Source: Eopsaltria australis
Lineage: Eukaryota; Chordata; Aves; Passeriformes; Petroicidae
Assembly (NCBI GenBank): GCA_034509425.1
Contig: JAVTVJ010000068.1
Coordinates: 1-64,000, forward strand
Direction of reading: 5' to 3'
DNA length: 64,000 nt
The number at the start of each line of letters is the position of its first letter. Position 1 is the stretch's first letter. A program made the position numbers and the translations under genes. Under the pieces are notes generated by a model, which was not told the DNA's origin, made no database searches, and was given only the letters and a program-made list of their open reading frames with translations. Positions 21,479 to 35,321 of the stretch are shown piece after piece.

Positions 21479-24400
21479 ACTCTAATTTCAGACATGACTT
21501 TTCAAGTGCTCAAATGGTGGGTAAATTGTCAGCTCACCACCGGTTATCTGCTTCCCTCACCTCAGCCCTTCTTTGAAAATGCAGACAGAGGTAAAAATGC
21601 CTTGCCTTAACTGTAGTCTTTCAGTGTTCAAACAGACTGTCATTTTTCTTATGGTAGACAAGTAAAAATGACAAGCCTTATGCTTGTTGTAAAAAATAGT
21701 ATGCCATAAAATGTTATTAAATGCATCTCCACCTAAATACCGTTTCATCTAAATCACCCTCTTCTCAAAAGAAACTGAGCTAGTTTACTGGAAAGTGATA
21801 AAATAGCATGTTTTTTGCTCAGTAAAAATTATAGGTAATCTCTGCAATTTCTTGTTAAGACTAGTCTCCCTGTACTATGCTTGTAATTTGTCATTTTTAC
21901 CCTGTAACTATCCCAGCTATCAGCTAAAGATGCAGAAAAATTCCCTTTACACAGACAGGAAAGAGCTGCTTTTCACAGTCCCAGTCCTGCTTCACTCTCA
22001 GCATGGGAGAAGAAGGGGAATATCATTCTGGTGATGGAATTCAGGCTGTCTGTAGCTAACTTCTGCATCTGCCTTTCAACAAGGAGGAGGCTGCAGGAGC
22101 AAATGACACAAACATTTGCCTGCCTTTGGTCCTTTAGGAAAGGGGACCTGCTCCTGTTGCACCTTCCCATTTGCTCCTGTGGCCTGCAAGCGCATGGACT
22201 AACTCACAGCACTGCCTGCAAGCCCTGGGGCAAACCATGGGGTGCTTTACACTGTCTATCCTGCAATCAGGTGCGTGCTAAGGTGGGGATGGAGAGAGAA
22301 AGAAGCCCACTGACACCAGGGTGCAGCTGTGCCAAAATGCACTGACTACTGTGCTCACTAACAAAAAGATGAACTGTCATGTGACATCCAGATAAACACT
22401 TTTGTTTATACCTTTTCTAGAAATATATGAATGCAGACCTCTATTTCACCTGTGTGAAGGGCAGAAAACAATTCCACTCTATTTCTAGACCAACAAGTGC
22501 CTTGTCCTTTCATTTTTGTTGCCATCTTCTTTCCATTGGGCTCTGCTTCTTTGAAGTATCTCTTTTTAAACTGTATGAACAAACATATTTTTCCTGGTTA
22601 AGGAGAGCATGTGAAAAATAAAAGAATGCCGACTGGTTTTAAGCTGTGCAAATGAGGTAACCATGGCTTTATTTTCTGGCTGTTCTATATATGCTGACAC
22701 AAAGTCAGCTCTTGTAGAATATAAGTTATTCATGAGGACAGTCTCATTTGCCCTAAACAATGCTCTGCTTTTAATTACATTGCCACAGAACAGTTAAACA
22801 ACTCTCAGGAGTCTGAGAAAAAAAAATTACTTAGCTCAGACAGGACTTCTGTTTACTTCAAGGTTGTATTTAAACTATATATTTCTATATACTGATACAT
22901 ATGTAATTAAAGATACAGGTAACAGCTCTGGTAGAGACACAGCTTCTTGCCTGTTGGTGCATCAAAGACGCCTCTATGACTCCTTCCTGGAAGGCAGAAA
23001 TACAGGAACACAATACAATTGAACAAAAATATCTCCAAAACTTAGACCTTGCTCCTCCCCATGAATTTCAATCCCAAATCCCATTCACTTGGGCCATATA
23101 AGCCTCACTGCTATGAAAGGTGCTCAAATCTTTTGTTTCACTTTGTGTCAGTTTGTTTTCTCCCAGATCTCTATTTGGATATATAAATTTTTTACTTTCA
23201 TGATCCACCCTGGATCTACCTGTATAACATAGCACAGCTGTTTGCCCTGCGCTCCACAGTCCTGTTCCCTAATAAAGCACGTATGCTAGAGCTGTGATAT
23301 CCTGGGAAATAAAAAAAAGCACAGAAAAGAGGGGTGAAGTGTGTGCACAAATATCATGTCCCCGCAGCTCATACCTGAGTTAATGAGCTGGAAAGTGTTC
23401 CTGTGTGGTACATGGGCTTGCTTTTTCCACAAGTTTCACAGATACTTAGGATAACAAGGAAAAATAAACAACAATTTAGTAGGTAAAGCTTTTTTAACTT
23501 TTGTGGGACTGTGATGTTGTTTAGGCTACATTAAGCCTGAGAGTGAAAAATCTGGTCCCTGTAATTGCAGATATGTAAACTGTAAAAGATACAACTTAAA
23601 TGCCTCAGCTAAAAGCTATGACCTAAGTCTTACCAGAACACTTGCACAACAAAAATCTTCCTATTCATTCAGAACAATAAAATGTAACACACAGTAAATT
23701 AAAATAAATGCAAGACTGAGCTGTTGGAGTCTTAAACACCCATCGAAAGTCTTTTTAAAAACAGTTTATTTTCTTCCCACAGATTTATAATGCAAGAGGA
23801 AAAACAGATTGACCTATTAGTTACAAATTTAAAACCTGACACTGAAATTACCTTTAGGTTTTGTTCCAGGTGCATCAGCTCAGGAGTAGAGTCAATTCTG
23901 CAAAGCTGTTGTCTGGTTAGAACCCGCCAGGATGAAATTAAGTTAGTTTTTATAAATATGGTAACTAGAAAGTTCACACAAGGCCTGACTTTTACTCCTA
24001 AAACTTTCTGAGTTTTAAAAGACTTATTTTTAAATCATGTTTTTAAATACATTGTTTCACGAGCAGTGCATGCATTATAATAGAAAATAATAAATAATAC
24101 ACTATAAAAAAGATTTTGTTAAAGAGCACAACAGTGCTAAACCTTTCAGATGAAATGTTTACATGGGATTCCGATTCAGCCCTCAGAGGTTTAGCTGTCC
24201 AGTTCTTCCTGTCACTGTTGAAGAACAGAAGAAGAAATTGAACAGTTCTAGTATTCTACTTTTAGCCTCCAAATTGTATTTTCTTACACCACTAACATTC
24301 AGATGCCTGAGATTACTTATTATGCTATAGGTGTGTTATTTACTTTTAAATGTAATTTTCAGCCCATATCTCTTTATTTGCTCACTTGTTTCCACTAAAA

Positions 24401-27154
24401 CAGTGTCTGATATTCTCGCAATTAGCTGCTTTCTGTAGCTTGAGTATCTCATCCGCTAGAAAAAGAATGCGCCCGTCTGAAATTACACTGTTTCACATAA
24501 AGCTGTTGTAATTACACATAAGCAAAGACATATTTTACTAATGTCTACTCTACGTTTTCATACCATGTGAAAGACTAGCATATAACGCCCCGTGGAAAGC
24601 TGGGGAAGCAAAGCTTATACTGATAAATTTCTGCCTCAGAAGACTAGTGTTTATCATGGCAAAGTGATGAATAAACATACTAAATTTTCTCTGCAATAAA
24701 AGGTAGCTTCTAAATCACAAAAGACATGTGAAAATCACCTTTGTGAAATGAAAGAAGAAAATATCTAAGTCCAGGTACTAAATAATAGAACCATCAGGGA
24801 TTCAAATGACTCTCTTAATAAGTAACAGAGTCTGAAATTTTAATCTCTAGGTCACCTATTTAAATCCAGCTAAATTCAATAATAAAAGGTTATTGCTGTT
24901 TAATGACAGCTTCCTGAATAAGAAAAAGGAGTGCATCTAAAGGTAGCCTTAAAGGAAGCCCAAGGACAGAGACAGTCCTTCAATTGCAAATCCACTGATT
25001 TGAAAGAAGAGACTTGTATTAATGCCAGCCACAACATATCTTATTTTTCCCCTGCCCTAATGGAAAAACTACTACCATAATATATTTGAGTAAGCTGGGA
25101 AGATTTTCTCTTGAAGCATGTTAAACTATCTCTGTTCTTCACAGTGATGCATCCATAAAGAAGGAGCTTCCCCACATACAAAACTTCTGTCTGCCTGAGC
25201 CACTGCTCAGGAGGGGCTTCACGTGGAGATGACTATTATGAAAGAGAAATAATTTTGTGAGGGTTATATAACAAGCAGTGGCTTGAGGGAAAAGGAAAAC
25301 CTCCAAGGTGTTGGGGGATGGACTTCGTTCTTGCTTACACCAGTTTAAAAACTGAACAACACAGGCTATCAGTGCCCAGCATGAACGTTCCAGAGTGCAC
25401 GGGCACTGCCAGACCAGTGGACACTCTATTACCTGTTCACATGGTAAAAAATTCCTTGCAGAGCTGAAAGGCAAAGGATGGTCCCTACATATATCCCCAT
25501 ATATTCCCGATAGGATCCATTCCCAGTAAGGGATAGATATAAGTCATTGGGGGTAGAAAAAAATCAGTCATCAGCACTACAGTCAAGAAAGCTGATAATG
25601 GACTGCAGCTCTGTGCATCTCACCACTGCTCTTGAGCCAACTGTGTGACAAGAACCTTTCAGAGTGCAATTCAGTTTCTTTTCATTAATGCAATGACTGG
25701 AAATTGCATACATGTCCTAATGTTTTACTCAGTGATTGTGAGAGGGCTGTAGGAGAGAAAAGTCTGTTTTAACTAAGAATTCATGCCTTGTGAGCAAGGA
25801 TACAGGGCTACAAGCACATATTGCTGTCAGGCAAGAGTGGTCTTTCTCTTGATTTTATATACCAGTTAATTCACTTGCCTGCTTCCCTATCTAATTAAAA
25901 ATATAAAATCTCCAGAGCTTCCCTACACCTCTGGAAAAAACTACTGGTGCTTGTCTGCTGTTCCTGGGCAATGATTCTATGATTACTCTATAAGCTCCAG
26001 GAATTTTCTGTTGCAGATGGAGAGAGACCATCTCTTCCAGAAAAGATTCAGAACAAAAGCTCAAAGCAGTTATACTTTACTAAATCTGAAAGGGCTTGTC
26101 TTTTTTCCACTGACTACATAAGAATCCATTGAAATGACACTTAGCAGAGTAAGGGTAGCCTTCTTTTAGAGTTTACCCTTTCCCATTACTTTGTCTATCT
26201 TTACAAGGAGCCAGAAGGAAAAACAAAACTTGACTTCAATTTATCTTGTTTTGTAGGTGTTTTTTGTAATATTTATTAACAACAAATTATGTTTACATTT
26301 ATTTTTGAACATATACTTACTGCGCTATTTAGTGTCTTAACCTCCTAATTCATGGGCAAGAAGAATGACAACAACCAAAGAAAAGAAGCATCAGCTGGTT
26401 CTGATATCCATAACAAAAACTATAATATCACCTTAGGAGACAAATTTTTCTAAGATATCAAGACCATTTATGGAATCAAAAGTTCTATACTAACAGTTTA
26501 ATATAAAAATGGCTAGAAGTTATTTTTGATTATGGAATATTGTAGAATACTTTCTGATACCTAGATGTGACTGCATCCAACAATCATTGAAGTTTCTCAA
26601 TTATTTGTTTCCCAAAGGTTTCTCAGAAACCTTTTAGTGCATTTTAGTCTAATGAGGAAAACAATTAAGGTAAAAAAGAAATAGGGGAGCAGTGCTCCTG
26701 ACTGCCCATATACCTGAGAACATGGAAGAAGCTGGAGATTTAGTGGGATCACAGGACTTGGTTAAAGAACACTCAGAAGATCAAGCATAAACTTCCCTCT
26801 TTGTGGTTTGTTTCTTGACTAACCAACGTTATTTCAGTACATATTGCACTACATTCTGAAAATTCACCTTTACCAAGGCCCAAACAGAGCCACACTCCTC
26901 TGACTCAGTACTTGAGAGTAAGTGAAACTGAAACACATTTTAATAGTCTGCAGAGCACTAGAGGTTGACCTCAAGATCCCTTTTGATTACTGTAATCAGT
27001 CTGGGTATAATTGATTAGCAGGATTAGCTTTATGTTTGCAAACACCTGAGTACTGCATTTAGGGAAAAAAAAAAAAGCAGCAAGCATTTTTGCTCGTCCA
27101 TTCATTGGTTCATTAAGTTTTATGCACTTCAATGCACATGATGGAGTTTTCAGT
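21479..27154. other. Gene-poor flanking DNA, nothing coding recognised
   Basis: Only short open frames without known motifs are seen. A stretch at about 24290-24620 keeps several CpGs and homeodomain-like TAATTA-type words in AT-rich surroundings, which could mark a conserved non-coding element. Nothing else stands out. Confidence 0.55.
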
Positions 27155-27280
27155 CATGGAATCATAGAATCAATGGTTGGTGTTGGAAGAAAACTTAAAG
27201 ATCACCTAGTTCCAACCCATCTGCCATGGGCAGGGACATCTTCCAGTAGACCAGGATGTTCAAAGCTCCATCCACCTGGC
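27155..27280 (-). mobile_element. CR1 LINE 3'-end fragment
   Basis: The plus strand reads as the reverse complement of a CR1 terminus: GGAATCATAGAATC, then TTAAAGATCACCTAGTTCC, then a CCATGGGCAGGGACA stretch. About 125 bases remain. It directly joins the next repeat. Confidence 0.85.
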
Positions 27281-28190
27281 CCAACTGCAGCTGGAGAGAA
27301 GGGTGAGCATGTGTGAGAGGAAGAGCCCTGCAGACACCAAGCTCAGTGAAGAAGGAGATGCGGCAGGCTCTGGAGCAGAGATTCCCCTGCAGCCCCTGGT
27401 CAGATCATGGTGAGGCAGCTGTGTCCCCACAGCCCAGGGAGGTCCCTGGCGGAGCAGGGATCCACCTGCAACCCCTGAAGGACCCCACCCTGGAACAGGT
27501 GAATGCCCCAAGGAGGCTGCATCCCCATAGGAAGCCCACACTAGAGGAGAGTTCTGGCAAGACCCATGGGCCTGTGGAGAGGAGTGCCTGTGCTGGACGA
27601 GGCTTCTGAGCCTTGTCTTGAGACCCCACAGGAGCCAGAGAAGTCTGTACCTGAAGGATTGTATTCCATGGAAGAGACACATGCTGGAGCAGTTTGTGAG
27701 GAACTGCAGCCTGTGGGAAGGACTCAGGTTGGAGAAATTCACAGGAGACTGTCTCCCACGAGAGGGCACCACACTGGAGCAGGTGAAGTGTGTGAGAAGA
27801 CATCCCACAGAGGAGAAAGGGGCATGAGAAACGTGTGATGAACTGATTGCAACCTACCTTCTCCATCCTCCTGCACAATGTAGGGGAGCCAGCAGAGAAT
27901 TCAGGAGAAAAGCTGGGCCTGAGAAGAAAGGAGGTGTGGGGGGAAGGAGTTTTTAAGATTTGGGTTTTTTTCTCATTATGCTCTTCTGGTCAGAATGGTA
28001 ATAATTTCAATGGATTTCCCCAAGTCAAGTCTGTTTAGCCCATGATGGTAACTGGTGAGTGATCTCCCCCTGTTCTTATCTCAGCTCAGAAGCCTTTCAT
28101 TGTAAGCTTTCTCCCCTGTCCAACCAAAGAGAACAGTAATAGAGGAGCTTTGGTGGATACCTAGCACCCAGACAGGGTCACTCCAACACA
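27281..28190 (+). mobile_element. LTR-retrotransposon repeat, about 0.9 kb
   Basis: This GC-richer block has internal Gln/Glu/Pro-rich-looking near-repeats (such as CACTGGAGCAG and CTGGAGCAG words) and then an AATAAT-type polyadenylation region. It ends CCAACACA at 28190. Its last 260 bases match, in reverse complement, the sequence at 56591-56850, which proves it is a dispersed repeat. I recognise it as an abundant avian LTR-type family, probably ERVL-related. Open frames of up to 182 codons here are by-products of the repeat and are not genes. Confidence 0.75.
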
Positions 28191-31100
28191 ATGTATGATT
28201 TTACTACTATTGTAAAAATATCTGGCTGGTATTTTTTAATTTTAAACCTGGTTACTTCCCAGATTCCCAAATGCTTAAGCTCTCTTTGCTCTATTTCTCC
28301 ATCTCAATGACAAGCAGCTCAGATTAAATCTCCACAGCCGAAAATTGAAGGAGCAAAGGATATGGAGCACTAGATAGGCCTGACACAGGACACAACTCAG
28401 CAACTTCTATTTATGGATCCACTTTCCATAACCACCCATCCTGTTTTGGGAAGGACAGTAGAGTAACTCACTTTATGTTAATGCATCAACCTAAAGCAAC
28501 CCATTCACATTTCCTTATTCTTAGTAGTATGTCTGTTTAACTTATGTATTGAGGCATTCATCTCATTATTTAATTCACTGCCTTAACCATTCACAAGCCA
28601 CAGACCAGTGTGGTAGAAACACTGCTGCCCTGGTGGCTTAACCTCCAACAATGCTTATAAACAGATTCAGCTGCAGGGAACAACTCTGTTTCTGTGTAGA
28701 ATTTCTTAATCAAAGGTTCTGAGCACACAACTGACACTCCATCACACAGATTATTTCTACATCCTAGTAAGAAACACAACTGACTAAAGTAGCATGGGAT
28801 TAGGCAGTTTCCAACAGGAATAACAGTCACAAAACTGGCTCTAAGAAAGACCAAACCTGTAACTTTGAAAGGCTTACACCATTCCTGCATTTTCCCTGGT
28901 CACCGTGCACCATCATGGTCAAACCTGGATGATCACAGGTCAGATAGGCTAAGAAATGCTGGTGTGTAGAGGACATAAGGGATAGCTGGCTTAAGGTCTC
29001 CTTCTTGCCTCTGGCTAGTGCAAGCAACAGCAGTAAAGCTGTCCAGCTATGGGTTGTGACTCTAGCTGACAATAAATAATGTCTTGTGACGGCATCTGGT
29101 TTTCTGACATGGTGCCTCAGGGATAGATTTTTGTTCCCAAAATCCTGCTTTATATTTATTTCCTCTTTTTCTTCCACACAAACACATCCCTAAGAACTTC
29201 TCTCTGCTGTCATTTTTCCAGCAGTCCATTTACCATATGGCCTATGTTCCATGGACAAATCACCATATTTGTGTTTTCAATCTTGAATAAAGGTCTATCA
29301 GGCCTCTAGTTTCCCCTCACGGAAGAAAATTACTGGACCAATGACCCTTGCAGAATATACCAACAGAGCCATCCCCTGCTGGGGGGAGATTTTTGCTTCT
29401 GTGCAGGTTACAAAAGGATAGAAAAGTACCCATTGTCCTTCAGGACAAGTGGATATAGGGACACACTGTTGATAAGCCTGTAGCCTGAGAGTCTGGCACC
29501 AGCCCATGTTCCTAATCTCCCACTTTTGTGGTGAGATGCTGATGGGCAATGACTTAAATGAAGCTATTGCCTGTCTGTGAGACCAGAGGATGGCTCCATG
29601 TAGCACAAACAGCCAGAGGTGCAAAAAGACCTTGATGGTAAAGGTGTGGCTGCTGAGGTGTCCCTCTACAGCCCCAGTTGGATTCTTAATAGGACAGGAC
29701 TGGTGGGAGGACAAGTCAGCACTGGCATTTGCCACTGCAACAACCCTTTTCAAGAACAGAATAAAACAGCACAGTGCTGGTCATTCTGAGGAAAACATTT
29801 ACCTATTAATTTTTCTGTGCACCTGAGTTCTGCACTATCAAATGTCACTATGAACCGAAACAGAGGAGGAAATGTGAGGCAACACAAGACAGAAAATCTT
29901 TCTTTGTAGATATATGGTGAAAATGTAGTAAAAGACAGCAAGACACCAAACCGCTCCTAATAAAGATTTTTAAAGACCACTCTGTCTGTCTTTTTCAAAA
30001 GCACTATGTTCCAGCTCTCACAGAGGCACAGGATAGGTCACGCCAGCCCAAACCATTAGAGAAACATGTTTACCCTGCTGCTAGCTAGGATGGGTTTATT
30101 CTTTCTTTCACTGCAACCAGAGAGAAAAATAAATTACTTTCAGATGCTTAAATGTGACGTGGTAATCTTTGTTGTCCATCAGGAAACACTCTTCACTGGT
30201 AAAGAAAAAATGTTCTAATTCTAAATATCTATATTTCAGAGCAGTTTTCAAATCAATGTCTTTCTAATATAGGTCAACAATAAGTTGTATGTCCATGAAA
30301 ATTAATTGCCTCTATGTTAACCCATGGGGGGGAAAAGGTGGAACAAAGTAAACCTGTTTTAAATGGGTGATTCTAGGAGCATGACAACCTTACCCAGATG
30401 CCTCACACTGTTCTGTTTGGAATTTGTCCTCTGTGTTCATGTACATACGTTAACAATTAACTAATTTTTCTGTCTCTCATCTGTTGATTTGAATATACAA
30501 GGGAAAAGAAAAGCCAAATTATTTTGATTTGAGCAAAATAGCTAGTGGCAATGATGAATCAAAAAAAAGGAAGAGACCATACATATTTTTCAAATGTAGC
30601 CAGCCACTGGTTAACTTGAGAAACCAGTAGATATTACCTCTTATGGTAGATAGAGTATCTAAATATATTGTTGTTCATTCACTGTTAGACTGTTACTTTC
30701 CACGTTTGCAGCTGTGCCAAAGGCAGATTCCCACCCTGCTGGCACAGACATTAAAGGAATAGATTGTATAAAGGAGAACTAGAGAAACATGCAGACGCAT
30801 GAAACTGCTAAAATCTTAGAGGACCTTGTACCACTTGTCCCCCACTTTGTAGATTTGATTCACATACAAACATTTACCGTTTTCTCAAGACATGCATGGA
30901 AACCTTCATGTTGTAGATATCAGTCTGAAAGTCAAATATCCATCTTCAGTCTTCTGCATCTTCTTTGAGAGAGAAGGCTTTCCATAAGAAACATTTGCTT
31001 CTGTCTCAATAATTATCTTCCCTTTTCATCCTTAAATATTTTCCTGAGTCTCATCTTAAATTGAAATCTGCCTGTCGAAAAGCTATTTCAGTCTTGTCAT

Positions 31101-34100
31101 TTTTGTGTTTGGGATCTCATACAGCCTGGTGCTTTTCAGGGACATAATGCACTCAAAGGTGCCCTGTATTCAGCAAAGCATTATACACTGCAAGCTCAGG
31201 GTTGCAGCAATGAACCAGAGCGTCAGATGACATTGAAGCACTACAGCTGTCAATAAAGCAGAAGGCTCAGGGACAATTGGACATATGTGGGGGAGAAAGG
31301 AGACCTGTGTTTCAGGAACACAGCCAAAAAAGTGAAATGAACCAGAACTGGCCTAGGATACATTGTCAGTGGTATACTACAAGTCCTTGGATAAGTAACT
31401 GAGCATTGAAAATGAGGAAGAATTTAATTTCTAAGGAAAACAAAGCTAAACTTTGCACCCCAAAACAATATTTCACCTAAGATTATCAAAGTGAACTCTA
31501 TACATTAGGTCTCACTGTGAAATAGATTACCTCTTACTTTACAGCTGAGGAAACTAAGGTTCACTGTCACACAGACAAAAAATGGCAAAACTATTTTTCT
31601 TATCTAGGTTTTCAGTAAGATATTGGTCTAGCCAAACAGCAAGAGCAAAGGTCAGATTAGCACCGATTTCTTTTTCTGCATCATTTAGCCCAAGCAGTAA
31701 ATCAAACAAAAGCATTTCAACGGGATAAAGGATCAGATTTGAACTGAGGCTGAAACTCCTGGATTTCATTTAAGGAAGACAAATAATTCACAACTGTGTA
31801 AGATCTGAGCAGTCACGTGTGCGTTGTGCGCACATGAACCATCTGCCAGTTTGCAGCTGACAGCCATTACTTGGGGAGGGATTTTGCAAACAAAAAATTC
31901 ATACAGCCCATCAGGTGGTAGCTGGGCACTTCTGACGCAATATCTGTATGTGTCAAGGTGAGTCAGAACACACATGGCACAGACAAGAAAGTAAAAAATA
32001 TTAACCCTTTGTCACCAAAAGGCTTCTGTGGCTTGGACTAAGAGAATCCACCAAAGGCTAATGGAACTGGCCACACTTTTAAGCAAAAGCCTGTGAAACA
32101 AAAATGTGTCCTAATTGGAACCACTGGAAAAAAGTGCACTGTTGTATTCCAGATGATGAAGGCAGTAAGCAGTGGAATATTTTCAATAGGAAAGATTAAC
32201 TAATAAAAATCTAAATACATAAACTCTATTGTTTATAACCCCAAAGCCATAACAGCTTTACAGAAAGAGAAAGAACCTTTAAAATCGACTCAAAAATTAA
32301 GTATATTCACAGTAATGCTGCAGTCAAACAGGGCACAGTCAGTAAACCACATCTGTACTCGTTCTATTAAAATGTGCTGTTGAGCAGAATTATCTCATCT
32401 GGTTAGGGAAATACATTGGGAAGAGAGGCACAAGGACACCACTTCAACTATTACATGAGGGCAATTTACATAATCCATGTGTCATCACGGGGTGAAAAAA
32501 GCTCAGGAACAGTGGGTTTTATGAAACAGTCAGGGAGCCATTGAATAGGGAATTAAAATTTTGTACAAATTAAGCATGGCTAGTATAAAGAAATAAACGA
32601 GTAATTCACAGTATCCTTTGTTTTTAAGATCTCTTGTTGATATTTTTAGTCATCTGTTATAGCATATTTTTACTCCTTAGAAGGTTTATCAGGTTAGAAA
32701 TCTCTGCTCTAACCACTTTACCTTGAGGCTACACACTAACAGAGCCAGATCTGTTTTGCAACCAAGATGTCCAGTTATTCCAATCATCTGGCTGCTAAAC
32801 AGCTATTGAATGGCTACAAACACGAGCTCCAATGGCCACATCTTGTTTTCTGCCAACACATCTCCCCTCTGGTTCAGGAAAATTGAACCACCTCGGAAAG
32901 GACAGTAAGTCTGTTTTCCTGTTAAAAATTTTTGCCTTCTTTTCTTGATTTAATCTTGTCAGAATCTACTAAACTCATACCTATAAATGTGATATATAAA
33001 CTTAACGGCAGTGGAAAAAGAGCTGCTCGGAGTTCCTTTAGTTGCTACAGTCATGGTGCTGGCACAAGATATTTTAGTGCTATTGGAGATAATTAAGTCC
33101 AAAGGAAACCACAGCAGTAAATCACTTTCAGTCACTCACAATTCACTGAGATTTGTCCCTTAAATATATGCCCAGTCTGGTGGCCTTTTAATTTTCCTGG
33201 GGATTGTGAGTTCAAAATAGGAGGCAGGAAAGAAAAGAACAGCAGTCTCACTCTAGGTAACAGCAGTCTCTTCACTTCTGAGGGACAAGTGAGGAGAATA
33301 TGTACCTGTCATGACTTTTAATCTCTTACAGGTTTAAGGTCCAGATGAAATTTCATGGGATGTCTCCAAACAACTTCATACTTAATTGCTATGCAAATAA
33401 TTACATGAGATTCTGAATCTTAAATGCTAAAATACCATAAATGCTAGCTTCCATTTCTTAGCCCCGTGGCTAAAATTTCCTTCAAGGATGTGGACATCAA
33501 TAAACTTCTAGAAAGAGGAATAAAGTTGGTAGTTCTTTTTCTTTCCATTATTTTTATGTTTACCTCTATATTTCTCTCCCTTGCACATTAAAAACCAAAC
33601 CACATTTGCTTGCTTTGAGAGTGCAAAAGTCTCTAAGTAAAACAATTGTAAAATGGAAAAAACCAAGAATCCAAGTGAGATATTATCAAAGATGCCACCT
33701 GAAACTGAGTATGATACACTTCATGTGACTACTGAATTTAATACTGCAAGCAGTCACAGTTCAAATTTTATATTCAGGTTTCTTGCAATATTGAAGACAA
33801 TGATTTTAATTTTTCATGTTTTAATAGAATAAGAGTAAAATATTTTCTTCAGACAGCATTCCTTCCAGTTCATTTTCTATGCCTTCTGAAATCTTGGGAA
33901 GGAGAGAAAGGGCAAAGTTTTTCTGCCCTTAGCTGGATGCTTACCAGAGTGCTTCCAGCAAAGCCTCCCAATAAACACTGAAAGCTGCGTGTGCTACAGA
34001 GATTTCATTTGGAGAAATGAATGATCCTCTCCCTCTGGTAGGGATGGAAGACATTTCTAATGATACTGGTAGAAAAGAGGCTTCTCGTAGAATTGACAGC

Positions 34101-35286
34101 CATGCCGGAAAAGAGTTGAAAAGGTATTCAAGAATGTTTGTGACCCTGAAGCTTCATGTTCCTGATCCATTTATTTCTACAGTATTTATAAAGTTTGGTT
34201 GTTAGCCACACTCATCTCAGGTGTTAGGAGGAAATGCTTGAGAAAGGATGTGAAAAAAATTTCATTTTCTTTCTTCTGTTTTTTATCCTCAAATAGGAGA
34301 CCAGTCTTCAACACACATTTTACTGGGAAGGAGATAATCTGGTGTCTTCCATCTCTCAGACTAGTGCCGTAGCTCTTAGGCTGTAGGCTTCTCTGGGAGT
34401 GGAGCATTCTTACTTCAGGGTTGTTAAGCAACACTCAGTGGAAAACTTTTCTCCTCTTGGCCTTTAAAGTCCTGCACTACTCTCTGAGTCATAGCACTAC
34501 TTCAAAAAGAATGGTGGTGGGGGATGTACACGTTCTGCTTCAAAAGAGGATAATTTGAATCCCCCAAGACTATAAAACATGTCAAACACAGATCTCCAAC
34601 TTCCTGAGCAAGTGCTGTAACCACAGGACTCCTAAATAAGTGGTCAACACTTTTCTCTTCTTACCTCTTAAAGAAAAGCATCAGGCGGTCCTGTATTCTC
34701 AAAACACTGAAGACTGAACAAAGTTTTTGCGGCTGTGAATCACACTTTCCTCACAGATTGAATTCAGAACTGCAGCCAACTGCCAAAATCAGAGAGATAG
34801 AGAGCATTTCATACACATCTGGTCCTCAAATGGTCGAAGCGTCCTTCCAAACAGCACACTGGGTGTTATGAATCCAGCTTGTGTGTCCTGAGAACCCTAA
34901 GTCTGTGTCACATTACATAATCTATGAAGAGCTGGATGTCTAAACTGGGTTTATGAGTAACATTCCCAAAGGCAAACATGTTAAAAGTATCTCTGAAAGC
35001 TTCATTAAAATATTGCATTTCAAAAGGAAGCTGTCAAGTGTTTTATTTACACTAGTCTCGACTAGAATGTAACACTGGGAACCCCCTGCAAGGGAGTGGC
35101 ATTGTTACAAACTCACTATAGAAAAAGATGTATCAGTCAGTATCTCTGCCTCTGGTGAATGGACCTAAAAGAGGGACAACTGTTAATTCTCTTCTTATCT
35201 GTTGCATGTATCTTCTGACCAAGCAGGCTAATTCCTTATCACTAGACAAGATCTAAGGCTGGAACTGAGACAAATTAGGTATAAGT

Positions 35287-35292
<6 letters not shown>

Positions 35293-35319
<27 letters not shown>
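35293..35319. repeat. Pure poly-A tract, 27 bases
   Basis: Uninterrupted run of 27 A. No retrocopy or SINE body was recognised immediately upstream. Confidence 0.95.

Positions 35320-35321
<2 letters not shown>

Noticed and set aside
25960..25990. GATTCTATGATTACTCTATA as a CR1 3' end
   Set aside because: Only the terminal word is present, with no adjoining CR1 sequence. It could be chance.
27260..27878. 182- and 157-codon minus-strand open frames
   Set aside because: They lie in a dispersed LTR-type repeat shared with 56591-57098 and are not independent genes.
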